Shown piece after piece: positions 26,979-35,940 of a stretch of 64,000 nucleotides of DNA (its first letter is position 1; every line of letters starts with the position of its first letter). The notes under the pieces were generated by a model. That model had not been told where the DNA came from. It saw only the letters and a program-made list of their open reading frames with translations, and ran no database searches. A program made the translations under genes and the position numbers. Location: the NCBI GenBank assembly GCA_002405835.1, contig DHMO01000026.1, positions 537 through 64,536 on the forward strand, given 5' to 3'. The DNA comes from Lentisphaeria bacterium UBA4640. GTDB lineage: Bacteria; Verrucomicrobiota; Lentisphaeria; Victivallales; UBA1829.

Positions 26979-28618
26979 GCTTTCTCCAGTTTAAAAGAGT
27001 ATTCGAGTGTTTCGCAGGGGTGAAAACGGTACACGCGCGCGGGCGTCTCCGCCGCGTAAATCGAAGGTTCAAGAACCGCATCCGTTTCACAGCAGGGAGC
27101 CGGGCGGAACGCTGTCCCGCATTTGAGATTTTCCGCCGGTTTGCTCAGATGAATCCGCAGTTCCGCCCCCTCCGGAGCCGCCCCCTCGAAACGGAATGAA
27201 AACTCCAGACGCTCCGGAAAACAGCGGATGCCGCTTCTGAAGCGGTATGCGGTGACCGCGCAGTATTCCTTCGGACGGCAGAAGTCAAAAAACTGCGTCA
27301 CCGTATACCCTTCAACGTGAAACGCCGGATCAAGATTGCGCGGAACCAGAAGCGTTCCGCCGGGCAGACAGAGCATCGGGAGGAACGGAACCGACGGTCC
27401 GGCATACGGCGCGGGAAGCGCGAAACCGAAATAGGGAACCGGCATGAACTTCGCGCTCACGTCCACTTCCACATCGTTCTCGCCCGTAATGCGGTTGTGC
27501 CAGAAAAACATATTTTTCGTCAGCCGGTTCCCCGCAGGAAGAATGTAATGCGCGCCCGTCGTGCGGCAGTTTCCGCAGAAGACCGAGGGACCGGGAAGGT
27601 ATTTCACATAATCCGCCGTCTCCGAAGGCAGCGGAATGGGTGCGTGCTCCCCCGAGGCGAAACGGAGCGCCATTGCAAGACCGTACACGCCGTAGCCCTG
27701 CGCCTGGACATGCGTGGTGTACTCATCCCATATTCCCGCGTCGAATGCCTTGTCGCGTCCGATTTTTCCATCCGCGCGGATTCCGGTTTTGAGAAAGAAT
27801 TCAAACAGTTTCCGTGCGGCGGAATCGCCGTATGCGGTCAGCCCGCGAAACTGCGCGAACTCCCAGAGAAAGATTTTTTTGACCTCCGCTTCGCCGCGCA
27901 GGGAGCGTCCCCATTTGGCGAATTCGCCGCGCGAATCAATCAGCGGAAGCGCGGATTCGCAGAAGTCGTGCAGAATGGAAAAAATCTGTTCGTGATGCGG
28001 AGAATTCCAGTTGAAAATTTCATCGTAATGAAGAAGCAGACCGATGATTTCCGCGTTGTAGGCGTCGATCCGCTTGTCGCGGGAATCGCCGCGCCCGTCG
28101 TCGTCATTGAAAAAACCGCTGCCGAGATATCCATCCAGCATGTAATTGATGCATGACTCCGGATCCACGCTCTGCGTTTTGCAGAAACCGTGACGAATGC
28201 GGAGCAGGTCGATAACAGCCGCGGCGACGCGGTAATTGCGGGAGGCTTCCAGAAGAAAACGCATGTCGATCTGACAGAGGAATTTTGTTATTTCGTTCAA
28301 TTCCTCCGCTGAAAACAGTTTCCGGAAAGCACCTTTTGTGAATTCAAAAGAGAGAAGCAGCGCAAACGTGGTCCATGCGCTCCTGACGTCGTCCACGCGC
28401 ACGCTTGCAAGAGTCCACCTCCGGCAGAGATCCCGCAGATCATGCCCGCCGATGTTCCATCCCTCTTCGATTCCGCGCACGGCTCCGCCGAGCACAAGCC
28501 AGCCGGAATCCTTCGTGTCGATTTCACCGCCGGCGACCATGCGTCCGGCGGAATCCGTATGCTCCGCCGCGTAAACAAGCGCGCGGTCGAGCTCATGCAG
28601 ATAAATGCTTCTGTTCAT
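26975..28618 (-). CDS. DUF2264-family protein (putative glycosidase or lyase-like)
   Basis: A 547-residue cytoplasmic protein. The N-terminal 330 residues look like an alpha/alpha toroid, with the DUF2264 features WNIGGHDLRDLCRRW, FNDDDGRGDSRD and IWDEYTTHVQAQGYGVYG. The C-terminal 200 residues are beta-rich. DUF2264 members lie in polysaccharide utilisation clusters and are suspected uronic-acid-active enzymes; I recall but cannot verify a link to a glucuronidase family. It precedes GH42 with a 4-base overlap and follows GH3 after 79 bases. Treat the activity as unassigned. Confidence 0.75.
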   Translation of the reverse strand: MNRSIYLHELDRALVYAAEHTDSAGRMVAGGEIDTKDSGWLVLGGAVRGIEEGWNIGGHDLRDLCRRWTLASVRVDDVRSAWTTFALLLSFEFTKGAFRKLFSAEELNEITKFLCQIDMRFLLEASRNYRVAAAVIDLLRIRHGFCKTQSVDPESCINYMLDGYLGSGFFNDDDGRGDSRDKRIDAYNAEIIGLLLHYDEIFNWNSPHHEQIFSILHDFCESALPLIDSRGEFAKWGRSLRGEAEVKKIFLWEFAQFRGLTAYGDSAARKLFEFFLKTGIRADGKIGRDKAFDAGIWDEYTTHVQAQGYGVYGLAMALRFASGEHAPIPLPSETADYVKYLPGPSVFCGNCRTTGAHYILPAGNRLTKNMFFWHNRITGENDVEVDVSAKFMPVPYFGFALPAPYAGPSVPFLPMLCLPGGTLLVPRNLDPAFHVEGYTVTQFFDFCRPKEYCAVTAYRFRSGIRCFPERLEFSFRFEGAAPEGAELRIHLSKPAENLKCGTAFRPAPCCETDAVLEPSIYAAETPARVYRFHPCETLEYSFKLEKA

Positions 28619-28697
28619 CCTGTCCTCCTGTTTGAGGAATACTTATACTCCGCAAAACAGGAAAGACAATGATGAAACGGACAAGGAATTTGTCAAT

Positions 28698-30938
28698 TCA
28701 GATAATTTCGCAATCGGCGGTCAGCACATCACGCAGATTTCCGCCCACCCGGACCGTGAACTTGCGAACATCTTTCCGGAGCGTTCCGGAACGGTCGTAA
28801 CGGTACAGCATCTCGTCGGTCAGCGCAAACCGGAGCTCGCGGCTTTCGCCCGGATTCAGGAAAAGACGCTCGAAGTGACAGAGCTCGCACCACGGACGCT
28901 GCATCGCATCACCGTGCGCCGTAAGGTAGAACTGCGCGACCTCTTCCCCTGCACGGTCGCCGGTGTTGGCAGCCGTGACGCGCACCTGCCGCCCCTCAAC
29001 GACAAGGCGGCTGTACTCAAATGTCGTGTAAGAGAGTCCGAAGCCGAACTCAAGCGCGGGAAATGCGGGGGAATCCAGATAGAAGCGCCCCTTGCGGTCC
29101 ACGGCGGAGTTGTAGTTCACCGGAAGCTGTCCCGCTGAATACGGAACGGAAACGGGGAGGCGTCCGGAAGGGTTGACCCGCCCGGTCAGGATATCGGCAA
29201 TCGCGCGTCCGCCCGCTTCGCCCGGATAGAACGCGATCAGGACCGCGTCCGCAAGTTTCAGAATTTCGTCAATCTGCAGGGGACGCCCTTCGATCAGAAC
29301 GGCGATCAGCGGCTTGCCGGTCTTTTTGAGTTCGCGCAGAAGCTCAAGCTGAACGCCGCAGAGATTGAGCGAAGCGCGGTCGGTTCCCTCGCCGCTCTCC
29401 TTCTCGGAACATTCGGCGGTGTCACCCTCCGCGCCGACGACGGCTCCGGTAACCGGATCGACCGTCTCTTCCGCATCGTGCCAGCTCGAACCGCCGAGCA
29501 CGGCAATGCAGCAGTCGGACTTCTCCGCCGCCGCGACCGCCGCCGCAAAGCCGGAGCGGTTCATCGAACGGATCCGGCAGCCCTGTTCAAAACGGAGTTC
29601 GCATCCGGGCTCCGCCTTCAGCGCATCAAACACGGTCGTGATTGCCTCCCGCCGCTGAAACGCCGTGTAGTCGCCAAGCTGATTCATCGCATTCGCTGCA
29701 TTGGGTCCGGTCAGTGCGATTCTGCGCATTTTGAGCGGCAGAATCCCGTTGTTCTTCACCATCACGATTGACTCATGCGCCGCGCGCAGCGCAAGTTCGC
29801 GATGCGCGGGAGAACGGAGAACCGATGAATCAAATGTGACAGGTTTGTCGAACCAGCCCATCTCGAATTTCACCCGCAGGACACGCCGCGCGGCAAGGTC
29901 AAGATCGGTTTCGGCGATAAGTCCTTCACGCAGGGCGTCGCGCAGCATCTCCCCGCATTCGACAAGCGAGGAATGCCCTGACTCCATATCGCAGCCGGCT
30001 TTGAGCGCGCGTGCCGCCGCCTCCGGAAACGAATTTGCAAGACGCAGACGGTAAAGGCGTTCCACTGCACCTCCATCCGCCGTGACAAATCCTTTGTAAT
30101 CGAGCTCTCCGCGCAGAACGTCGGTCAGCAGATAACGGCTCCCCGTGCACGGCTCGCCGTCGACGTCGTGATAGGTCGACATAAGCGCTTTCGCACCCGC
30201 AGCGATGCAGCGGCGGAAGGGACGGAGCGGACCGTTGTAAAGCTCCGCCGTCCCCATGTGCGCGGGCTGCTGATTGAGTCCGTTTTCGGAAGTTCCGCCG
30301 CCGATGTAATGCTTGAGCAGAGCCAGAACGCCGGTCTCCTGAATCCCGCGGAAACAGCTTTCGCCGAGTTCCGTGACCAGTGCAGGATCTTCGCCGTAAC
30401 ACTCTTCGACGCGCGACCAGCGGAGATCGGATGCAATATCCAGAACCGGTGCATAGACCGTGTTCATGCCGCACGCCAGAGTTTCGCGTCCGATGGCACG
30501 TCCGATCTCATAAGCAAGCTCCCGGTCGAAGGACGCTCCGATGGCGAGTCCGCACGGAAACACGGTTGCTTCAAGCACGGAAAGCCCGTGCGGAGCCTCT
30601 TCCGCCTTCGCAAGCGGAACTGGAACGGCGCGCGATGCGGCGTCTTCATCGAACAGACGCACAATGCGTTCGCGGTCTTTTCCGGATACACCGTTTTGAA
30701 AATTGCGTTTCGTCCACGGATCGGAACGCAGAATACCGTAGACGCAGCCGGGCGGATTCTTCCGTGAGAACTCACGGTATTCCTCTTTCAGCACAACCCC
30801 GTCCTCAGTCTTTTCAAATTCACAGAACGCGCGCGGCTTGCAGAGCTGTCCGATCTTCTCTTCGGGCGAAAGACGCTTCATCAGGTCGTCGAGCCGCTCC
30901 TCGACCGGGAGCGCGGGATTCTGGTACGGATATTTCAT
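28698..30938 (-). CDS. GH3 beta-glycosidase
   Basis: A 746-residue enzyme. An upstream in-frame ATG exists (30998), but AAAGGAGAAC places the start at ATG 30938, giving MKYPYQNPALPVEERLDDL, a typical GH3 beginning. The nucleophile Asp is in FVTADGG at about 287-293, with substrate-binding LKHYIGGG and AGCDMESGH. The alpha/beta sandwich (EGRPLQIDE, FYPGEAGG) and a C-terminal fibronectin-like domain (EFGFGLSYTTFEYS) complete the standard architecture. No signal peptide. It is the first gene of the operon that ends with the EamA transporter. Beta-glucosidase or beta-xylosidase activity is likely. Confidence 0.9.
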   Translation of the reverse strand: MKYPYQNPALPVEERLDDLMKRLSPEEKIGQLCKPRAFCEFEKTEDGVVLKEEYREFSRKNPPGCVYGILRSDPWTKRNFQNGVSGKDRERIVRLFDEDAASRAVPVPLAKAEEAPHGLSVLEATVFPCGLAIGASFDRELAYEIGRAIGRETLACGMNTVYAPVLDIASDLRWSRVEECYGEDPALVTELGESCFRGIQETGVLALLKHYIGGGTSENGLNQQPAHMGTAELYNGPLRPFRRCIAAGAKALMSTYHDVDGEPCTGSRYLLTDVLRGELDYKGFVTADGGAVERLYRLRLANSFPEAAARALKAGCDMESGHSSLVECGEMLRDALREGLIAETDLDLAARRVLRVKFEMGWFDKPVTFDSSVLRSPAHRELALRAAHESIVMVKNNGILPLKMRRIALTGPNAANAMNQLGDYTAFQRREAITTVFDALKAEPGCELRFEQGCRIRSMNRSGFAAAVAAAEKSDCCIAVLGGSSWHDAEETVDPVTGAVVGAEGDTAECSEKESGEGTDRASLNLCGVQLELLRELKKTGKPLIAVLIEGRPLQIDEILKLADAVLIAFYPGEAGGRAIADILTGRVNPSGRLPVSVPYSAGQLPVNYNSAVDRKGRFYLDSPAFPALEFGFGLSYTTFEYSRLVVEGRQVRVTAANTGDRAGEEVAQFYLTAHGDAMQRPWCELCHFERLFLNPGESRELRFALTDEMLYRYDRSGTLRKDVRKFTVRVGGNLRDVLTADCEII

Positions 30939-31007
30939 GGGGTTCTCCTTTCGTTTTAGAGATAATATACTCTCAAAACGGAAGATTGGAATGCACAAAA
31001 CAGACTT

Positions 31008-31829
31008 TTATTTACACGAAACCGACAAATCGGACGGGAATTCGCGGCGGTACTCCCCGGGCGATACGCGGAAGGTGTTTTTGAAAAGACGCGAGAAGTA
31101 GAATTCGCTTTCGATTCCGCATCGGCGGCAGATCTCCTTGACGGGCAGTCCGGTTCCGGTCAGCAGATCCGCGGCTTTGCGCATCCGGCAGCGAATCTGG
31201 AACTGAAGCGGCGGAAGCCCGCTCTGCGCTTTGAACAGACGCCGGAAATACTCCGGATTCATTCCGTGCGAAGCGGCGAAGCGGTCAAAATCATAGCTTT
31301 TTTCCGGATGATTCCGGATGATTTCCATCAGCTCCGTCAGCGTGTCGCGCCGGTGACGCGGAACGGAGGAGGACGGGGAATTTTCCTCATGGAGCAGGAG
31401 CAGAAGTTCCTCCAGTTTCAGCACCGCGCGCGGCGGCGTGGTCCGCGAGGCGTGAAGAAGCGCGATGATGTCCTGCATCAGCTCCAGCACCTTTTCCGGC
31501 TCCGAAACGGGGATCAGCGGCTTGCCGTCGTTAATCTGCAGCAGTCCAGTTTCCAGATACCGTTCGACGCGCGGACCGAAAAAGCAGAGAAAATTGTGGG
31601 AACGCGTGGGAGTCTTCCAGTTTCCGTACTCGTAGTAAACGCCCGGATGCGTAATGAACACGCAGGGACGGTCCGCATGAATCATTTCGCCGCGGTTGAT
31701 CTGCAGATAGAATCCGCCGGAACAGTTGAACTGAACGCCGTAAAACGACGCGACATGATGGATCTCGCCCCGGTGACGCGGGCTGCAGCAGCAGAGACTG
31801 AATTCAAGACCGTCGAAATAACTGTTCAT
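31008..31829 (-). CDS. AraC-family transcriptional regulator
   Basis: A 273-residue regulator starting MNSYFDG; upstream in-frame codons overlap its own promoter and are rejected. The N-terminal half is a cupin-like effector domain (GGFYLQINRGEMIHADRP). The C-terminal 100 residues are the AraC double helix-turn-helix, with FDRFAASHGMNPEYFRRLF and VKEICRRCGIESEFYFSRLF at about 245-264, ending in FRVSPGEYRR. The GH3-led operon starts 70 bases downstream on the same strand, making it a likely target. Confidence 0.88.
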   Translation of the reverse strand: MNSYFDGLEFSLCCCSPRHRGEIHHVASFYGVQFNCSGGFYLQINRGEMIHADRPCVFITHPGVYYEYGNWKTPTRSHNFLCFFGPRVERYLETGLLQINDGKPLIPVSEPEKVLELMQDIIALLHASRTTPPRAVLKLEELLLLLHEENSPSSSVPRHRRDTLTELMEIIRNHPEKSYDFDRFAASHGMNPEYFRRLFKAQSGLPPLQFQIRCRMRKAADLLTGTGLPVKEICRRCGIESEFYFSRLFKNTFRVSPGEYRREFPSDLSVSCK

Positions 31830-31848
31830 CGTTCCGTTTTTGGAAGAT

Positions 31849-31886
31849 AAAATACCCCGGTTCCTGTGCAAAGTCAAGAACCGGGG
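31849..31886 (-). promoter_or_regulatory. promoter of the AraC gene nested in a terminator-like inverted repeat
   Basis: On the minus strand TTGACT, a 17-base spacer and TATTTT form a promoter 19 bases before the ATG at 31829. The same bases hold a perfect 9-base inverted repeat, CCCCGGTTC (31855-31863 plus strand) and GAACCGGGG (31878-31886), followed on the minus strand by TATTTTAT. That is a plausible terminator for the GH2 gene ending at 31903. Confidence 0.55.
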
Positions 31887-31902
31887 AACAGATAATCCGC
31901 AA

Positions 31903-34350
31903 TTATTCCGTGTAGGAGCCGCGGAGGTCGCGGATACTCAGAATGCGCTCCAGCTCCTCGCGGGTGACAGGGGAGTCGGTGCGGAAGGTGAGTTCGCGCG
32001 GCTGACCGGGCAGCAGCGTGAAACTGTTGTCGCTGAACACCGCAGGGACTCCGCGCAGTTCGGCGAAGACGAAGAACGCGGGGAACTTCGAGCTCAGTTT
32101 GAGATGCCACACGCCGTCCCGCTGTTCGATGCTGTGGTCAATTCCGGCTTCACGGAGATCGCAGTGCTTGTACTCCGTAAAGAAGTGGTCGTTGTAATGA
32201 CGGTACGTCTCTCCGTCTCCGGAGACTTCGAGTTCGAGGAACGCAAAAAACTTGTCCACGGCGGGAGCAAGCTCGGGAACGCCGATTTCCTGAACCTTGA
32301 CCGATTCGAGCGGTTTCAGTTCCACGGGGAAATCAAGAACCTTCTCCGCCTTGCCGTCGAAGTCGAGAACCGAAAGTTTCAGTGTGCCCTTGAGTTCCCG
32401 CTGAACATCGCTGGTCGCCCAGATTTCAAGTTTGTTCTCCTTGTTCTGGAAGCAGGTGACAACGACGGGGGAGTAGAAACGCTTCGCCGCATAGTGAAGC
32501 TGTTTCCAGTTTCCGTAGTAATCGATGCTCGCCCAGGAAGCAACCGGCCAGTTGTCGTTGAGCTGCCAGTAGAGCGTGCCCATGCAGACAGGCTTCAGAT
32601 GGCGCCAGAACTCCACGCCCGTTTTGATTGCGAGCGCCTGCTGAACCTGGCTCAGGTAGATGAAATTCTCGAACCCGGTCGGGAAGCGGAAGTAGCGCGT
32701 GAACATCTCCATGATTCTGGAGTTGCCCCCATTGTTGCGCTGGTGATGTTCCATCAGCGGGGAAGTGACGTTGCGCTGCCTGCCCGCGCAATAGATGTCA
32801 ATCGAGTTCAGCGACGGGAACGACTGATAGCCGAACTCGGAGCAGAAACGCGGAATCACGTCGTAATAGGCTGAGAACGGTTTGCCGCTGTGCCAGACCA
32901 GCCAGTAGTGCATGTCGCCCTTCAGCGTGGATTCATCGTAATCCATCGGGCCGTTGCACGGGGAACTGGGCCAGAAGGTGCGGGTCGGGTCGCACTTTTC
33001 AACCGTCTCGCCGATCGCGCGGTTCAGACGGTCGTAGTTGATGGTCAGGAACTTGCGTCTCTCCTCCGGATACCAGTTGATGGCGCGTGCGACTTCGTTG
33101 TCGCCGCACCAGAGCGCGATGCTCGCGTGGTCGCGCAGACGCTTCACCTGATACTCGATCTCCTCGCGGACGAGTCCAAGGAAGTGCGGGAACGAGGGAT
33201 AGTGCGAACAGGCGAACATGCAGTCGTGCCAGATCAGAATGCCGAGTTCGTCGCACAGTTCATAGAAATCTTCATTCTCATACTGTCCGCCGCCCCAGAC
33301 GCGGAGCATGTTCATATTGGCTTCCACGGTATCCGAAAGGATCCTGCGGTAGCGCTCGCGGGTAAAACGCTGCGGCATGGCGTCCATCGGAATCCAGTCC
33401 GCCCCCTTGCAGAAGATGTCCACTCCGTTCACACGGAACTTCATCGACCGCCCGACTTCATCGTCCTCATTGATAAGCGCAAGCGTGCGGAGACCGATCT
33501 TCTTTTCCAGTTTTTCGTCGGCAGTCGCAACGGTGAGTTCATAGAGATTCTGTTCCCCATAGCCGGCGGGATTCCAGAGTTTCGGGTTCCTGACCTCAAA
33601 TGAAACCGATACCGTATTGACGCCCGGCTTCAGGTCTGCGGAAACGCTTTTCGTTTCGCCGTTGAAGGTGAAACCGACCGTTTCGGTTCCCTCATGATCC
33701 GCGATCAGTTCGGCATGAACCGTCAGCTTGCAGAGTCCGGCGCTGTGTTCCTGTTCGGAGCAGACATGCTCAATGCGCGCATTCTGAACACCCTGAAGAT
33801 AAATTTTTCCGTAGAGTCCGCTGACAAGGAGTGTAATTCCCCAGTCCCATCCGCCGTGACACTGCACTTTGCGGATCAGGTTCAGGTGCTTGACCGTATT
33901 GCCTCCAGTGCAGGGAACGTCCACTGGCAGTTTGCGGTATTCCTCTTCCGCATGACGGACCGCGGAATCAATCGTGATTTCAATGCGGTTCATTCCGGCC
34001 TTGAGAAACTCCTTCACATTCGCGCGGAAACGGGTGAACATGTTCTCGGAGTGCCCGACAGTCCGGCCGTTGATGCGGATTGCGCCGAAGGTATCGACAG
34101 AATCAATGTTCAGGAAAATGACGTTCTGTTTGAGGAACGCCTCGTCGAGTTCAAAATCGCGGCTCCAGGTCCAGTCGAAGTCGCGCACCCACTGAACGGA
34201 ATCTTCGTTCGTGCCGATGTAGGGATCGGGGATTACACCCGCATCGAGAAGAGCGGAATAATTGTCGCCCGGGACACGGGCCGGAACCGGCGCAAAGCCC
34301 GGCTTGCTGGACGAAAGAGTCCATTCGGAAGCTAAATTCATGTTTGACAT
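31903..34350 (-). CDS. GH2 beta-mannosidase
   Basis: An 815-residue cytoplasmic enzyme. The ATG at 34350 has AGAGGAGAAC; a second ATG three codons in is possible. The N-terminal sugar-binding beta domain begins with a typical ASEWTLSSS and VPGDNYSALLDAG, followed by the immunoglobulin-like domain and TIM barrel. The acid/base Glu is in LWCGDNEVARA at about 413-423 and the nucleophile Glu in RFCSEFGYQSFPS at about 507-519; this GDNE/SEFG pair is the beta-mannosidase branch of GH2. It would release mannose from beta-mannosides. A divergent AraC gene shares its 100-base upstream region. Confidence 0.88.
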   Translation of the reverse strand: MSNMNLASEWTLSSSKPGFAPVPARVPGDNYSALLDAGVIPDPYIGTNEDSVQWVRDFDWTWSRDFELDEAFLKQNVIFLNIDSVDTFGAIRINGRTVGHSENMFTRFRANVKEFLKAGMNRIEITIDSAVRHAEEEYRKLPVDVPCTGGNTVKHLNLIRKVQCHGGWDWGITLLVSGLYGKIYLQGVQNARIEHVCSEQEHSAGLCKLTVHAELIADHEGTETVGFTFNGETKSVSADLKPGVNTVSVSFEVRNPKLWNPAGYGEQNLYELTVATADEKLEKKIGLRTLALINEDDEVGRSMKFRVNGVDIFCKGADWIPMDAMPQRFTRERYRRILSDTVEANMNMLRVWGGGQYENEDFYELCDELGILIWHDCMFACSHYPSFPHFLGLVREEIEYQVKRLRDHASIALWCGDNEVARAINWYPEERRKFLTINYDRLNRAIGETVEKCDPTRTFWPSSPCNGPMDYDESTLKGDMHYWLVWHSGKPFSAYYDVIPRFCSEFGYQSFPSLNSIDIYCAGRQRNVTSPLMEHHQRNNGGNSRIMEMFTRYFRFPTGFENFIYLSQVQQALAIKTGVEFWRHLKPVCMGTLYWQLNDNWPVASWASIDYYGNWKQLHYAAKRFYSPVVVTCFQNKENKLEIWATSDVQRELKGTLKLSVLDFDGKAEKVLDFPVELKPLESVKVQEIGVPELAPAVDKFFAFLELEVSGDGETYRHYNDHFFTEYKHCDLREAGIDHSIEQRDGVWHLKLSSKFPAFFVFAELRGVPAVFSDNSFTLLPGQPRELTFRTDSPVTREELERILSIRDLRGSYTE

Positions 34351-34451
34351 AGAGTTCTCCTCTGGTTTCCGGATAAAATATCGCTTTTTTTTCAGAAAAC
34401 GACTACAAAATTCAAAAAACGATACTATATTGACGCAAGGAGAACAAAATC

Positions 34452-35381
34452 ATGTTTTTAGACCGCAATTCCGTTCCGCTTGCCGGAACAAACAATTATC
34501 ACATTCACACTTCCGAGTTCCGGACCGGAGAATTCTTCCCCGAACACTGGCACGCGTTCCATGAATTCTTCCTCGTCGTCCGCGGTGAACTTGAGCACCG
34601 TCTGAACGGCAAGCGTTTTTTTCTCCCGGAAGGAACCGTCCAGCTCATTCACCCCGGTGACCACCACGAGCTCCGCCCCGCTCCGGGCTGCCCGGACGTC
34701 AAAATCTACAACTGCAACGTCATCTCCGACGAAATCGTCAAAGTTCTTGCATTCCTCACCGGAGGACACGATTTTTCGCTCGACGACTGCGTCCAGAGCG
34801 TCCGTCTTCCCGTCGATTCCCCGAGCTGGAAATATCTCGTTGCCGAAGCGGGCAAAGCGCACGACAAAACGCTGAACCAGCAGCTCCGTCTCGTCATCAT
34901 GCGCCACCTTACTGAAACGGTTTTCCTGACCCTGATGCAGTGTTCGGATTATTCCGCGGTCGCGGTTCCGCAATGGCTGGGCGACAGCTGCCGCGAAATG
35001 CGCAAAAAGGAGAATTACAAACTCGGGCTGCCGCGCTTCATTCATCTTGCCGGACGCTCACAGGAACATCTCTGCCGCTCCATGCGGCGCTACTACGGCA
35101 TTTCCCCGCAGGATTACATTCTGGAACTGCGTCTGGACGAAGCCGTGCATCTGCTTCTGAACTCCGGACTCGACATCAGCGCAACCGCCTATGACGTCGG
35201 CTTCAACAACCTCTCCTACTTCCGCCGCTGTTTCCGCAAACGCTTCGGCATGTCGCCCGTTCAATACAAGAAAATGCGAAAAAGCCGCTGCGGCGTTTTA
35301 CCACCGTCAGCGGCTTCGGGAAATAAGACTCCGGAGAAAAATCAATCCAGCGGAGCTTCAGCGGCTTTCACCGTGAACTGA
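34452..35381 (+). CDS. AraC-family transcriptional regulator, divergent from the beta-mannosidase gene
   Basis: A 309-residue protein, ATG at 34452 behind AAGGAG. The N-terminal cupin domain carries the metal-like HWHAFHEFF at about 36-44 and GTVQLIHPGDHHEL. The C-terminal double helix-turn-helix ends in RKRFGMSPVQYKKM near residue 275. Family members usually stop about there; this frame continues another 34 residues through the terminator hairpin of the neighbouring minus-strand operon and overlaps its last gene by 40 bases. Its position suggests control of the GH2 gene. Confidence 0.87.
   Translation: MFLDRNSVPLAGTNNYHIHTSEFRTGEFFPEHWHAFHEFFLVVRGELEHRLNGKRFFLPEGTVQLIHPGDHHELRPAPGCPDVKIYNCNVISDEIVKVLAFLTGGHDFSLDDCVQSVRLPVDSPSWKYLVAEAGKAHDKTLNQQLRLVIMRHLTETVFLTLMQCSDYSAVAVPQWLGDSCREMRKKENYKLGLPRFIHLAGRSQEHLCRSMRRYYGISPQDYILELRLDEAVHLLLNSGLDISATAYDVGFNNLSYFRRCFRKRFGMSPVQYKKMRKSRCGVLPPSAASGNKTPEKNQSSGASAAFTVN
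35279..35316 (-). terminator. terminator of the secreted-protein triplet, inside the AraC reading frame
   Basis: On the minus strand AAGCCGCTG pairs with CAGCGGCTT (arms 35308-35316 and 35282-35290) and is followed by a T run. It lies 26 bases past the stop of the last paralogue. Confidence 0.65.
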
Positions 35382-35923
35382 ATCGTGTAAGCCTTGCCGG
35401 CTTCCGCGTTCTTGAGCGTGTAATGTCCGGAATTGTCGTGGTTGACAAGGATCGCCGCGGAACCGTCTTTGCCTCCGTCCGGAATGTACTGCGCCTTGCG
35501 GTTGAGCCAGAAATGCGCGGGATAGACTTTGCCTTCTTTGCTTTTCCAAGTTTGCTTGAAATCGCCGTTCTTGACAAGTTCTCCGTTGACCTTCACGTTG
35601 TCAATCAGGACCCATCCGCGGGCGTCCGCGGTCTTTGCCCACTGCCCCATCATATTGATGTTGATGTTGCCGTTCTTTGAGGGAATGATGGTGTAGCTGA
35701 CTTCCTGCCAGTCTTCACCGAGCTTGTCCGTCCAGGCGGTCGAGGTGTACTTGAGACCGGCCTTGTCTTTGATCCAGCCCTGTCTGCTGAACTTCATATT
35801 GTCGGATTTGACGGTCAGCTGATTCTGATCCTTGACGCAGTTGATGTCCGAACGGAACATTGAATCCGCCTGAAGAGCAAATGCCGCAACAGCGGCGAGC
35901 GAGAGTGTGAGAAGTTTTTTCAT
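35342..35923 (-). CDS. secreted beta-rich protein, tandem paralogue 3
   Basis: A 193-residue exported protein, last of three adjacent copies. The signal peptide is about 19 residues (AAVAAFALQA). The mature part has the shared blocks FRSDINCVK, LTVKSDNM, VSYTIIPSKNG, GQWAKTADARGWVLIDNVKVNGE, NGDFK.TW and IPDGGKDGSAAILVNHDN (all positions by alignment of the three). The NGDF-then-Trp pattern and length resemble carbohydrate-binding beta-sandwich modules such as CBM4/9, but I do not recognise the family. The start has AAAGGATT. This copy is more diverged from the others in its N-terminal third (FSRQGWIKDKAG). Confidence 0.75.
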   Translation of the reverse strand: MKKLLTLSLAAVAAFALQADSMFRSDINCVKDQNQLTVKSDNMKFSRQGWIKDKAGLKYTSTAWTDKLGEDWQEVSYTIIPSKNGNININMMGQWAKTADARGWVLIDNVKVNGELVKNGDFKQTWKSKEGKVYPAHFWLNRKAQYIPDGGKDGSAAILVNHDNSGHYTLKNAEAGKAYTIQFTVKAAEAPLD

Positions 35924-35940
35924 GATGCAATCCTTTCTGA

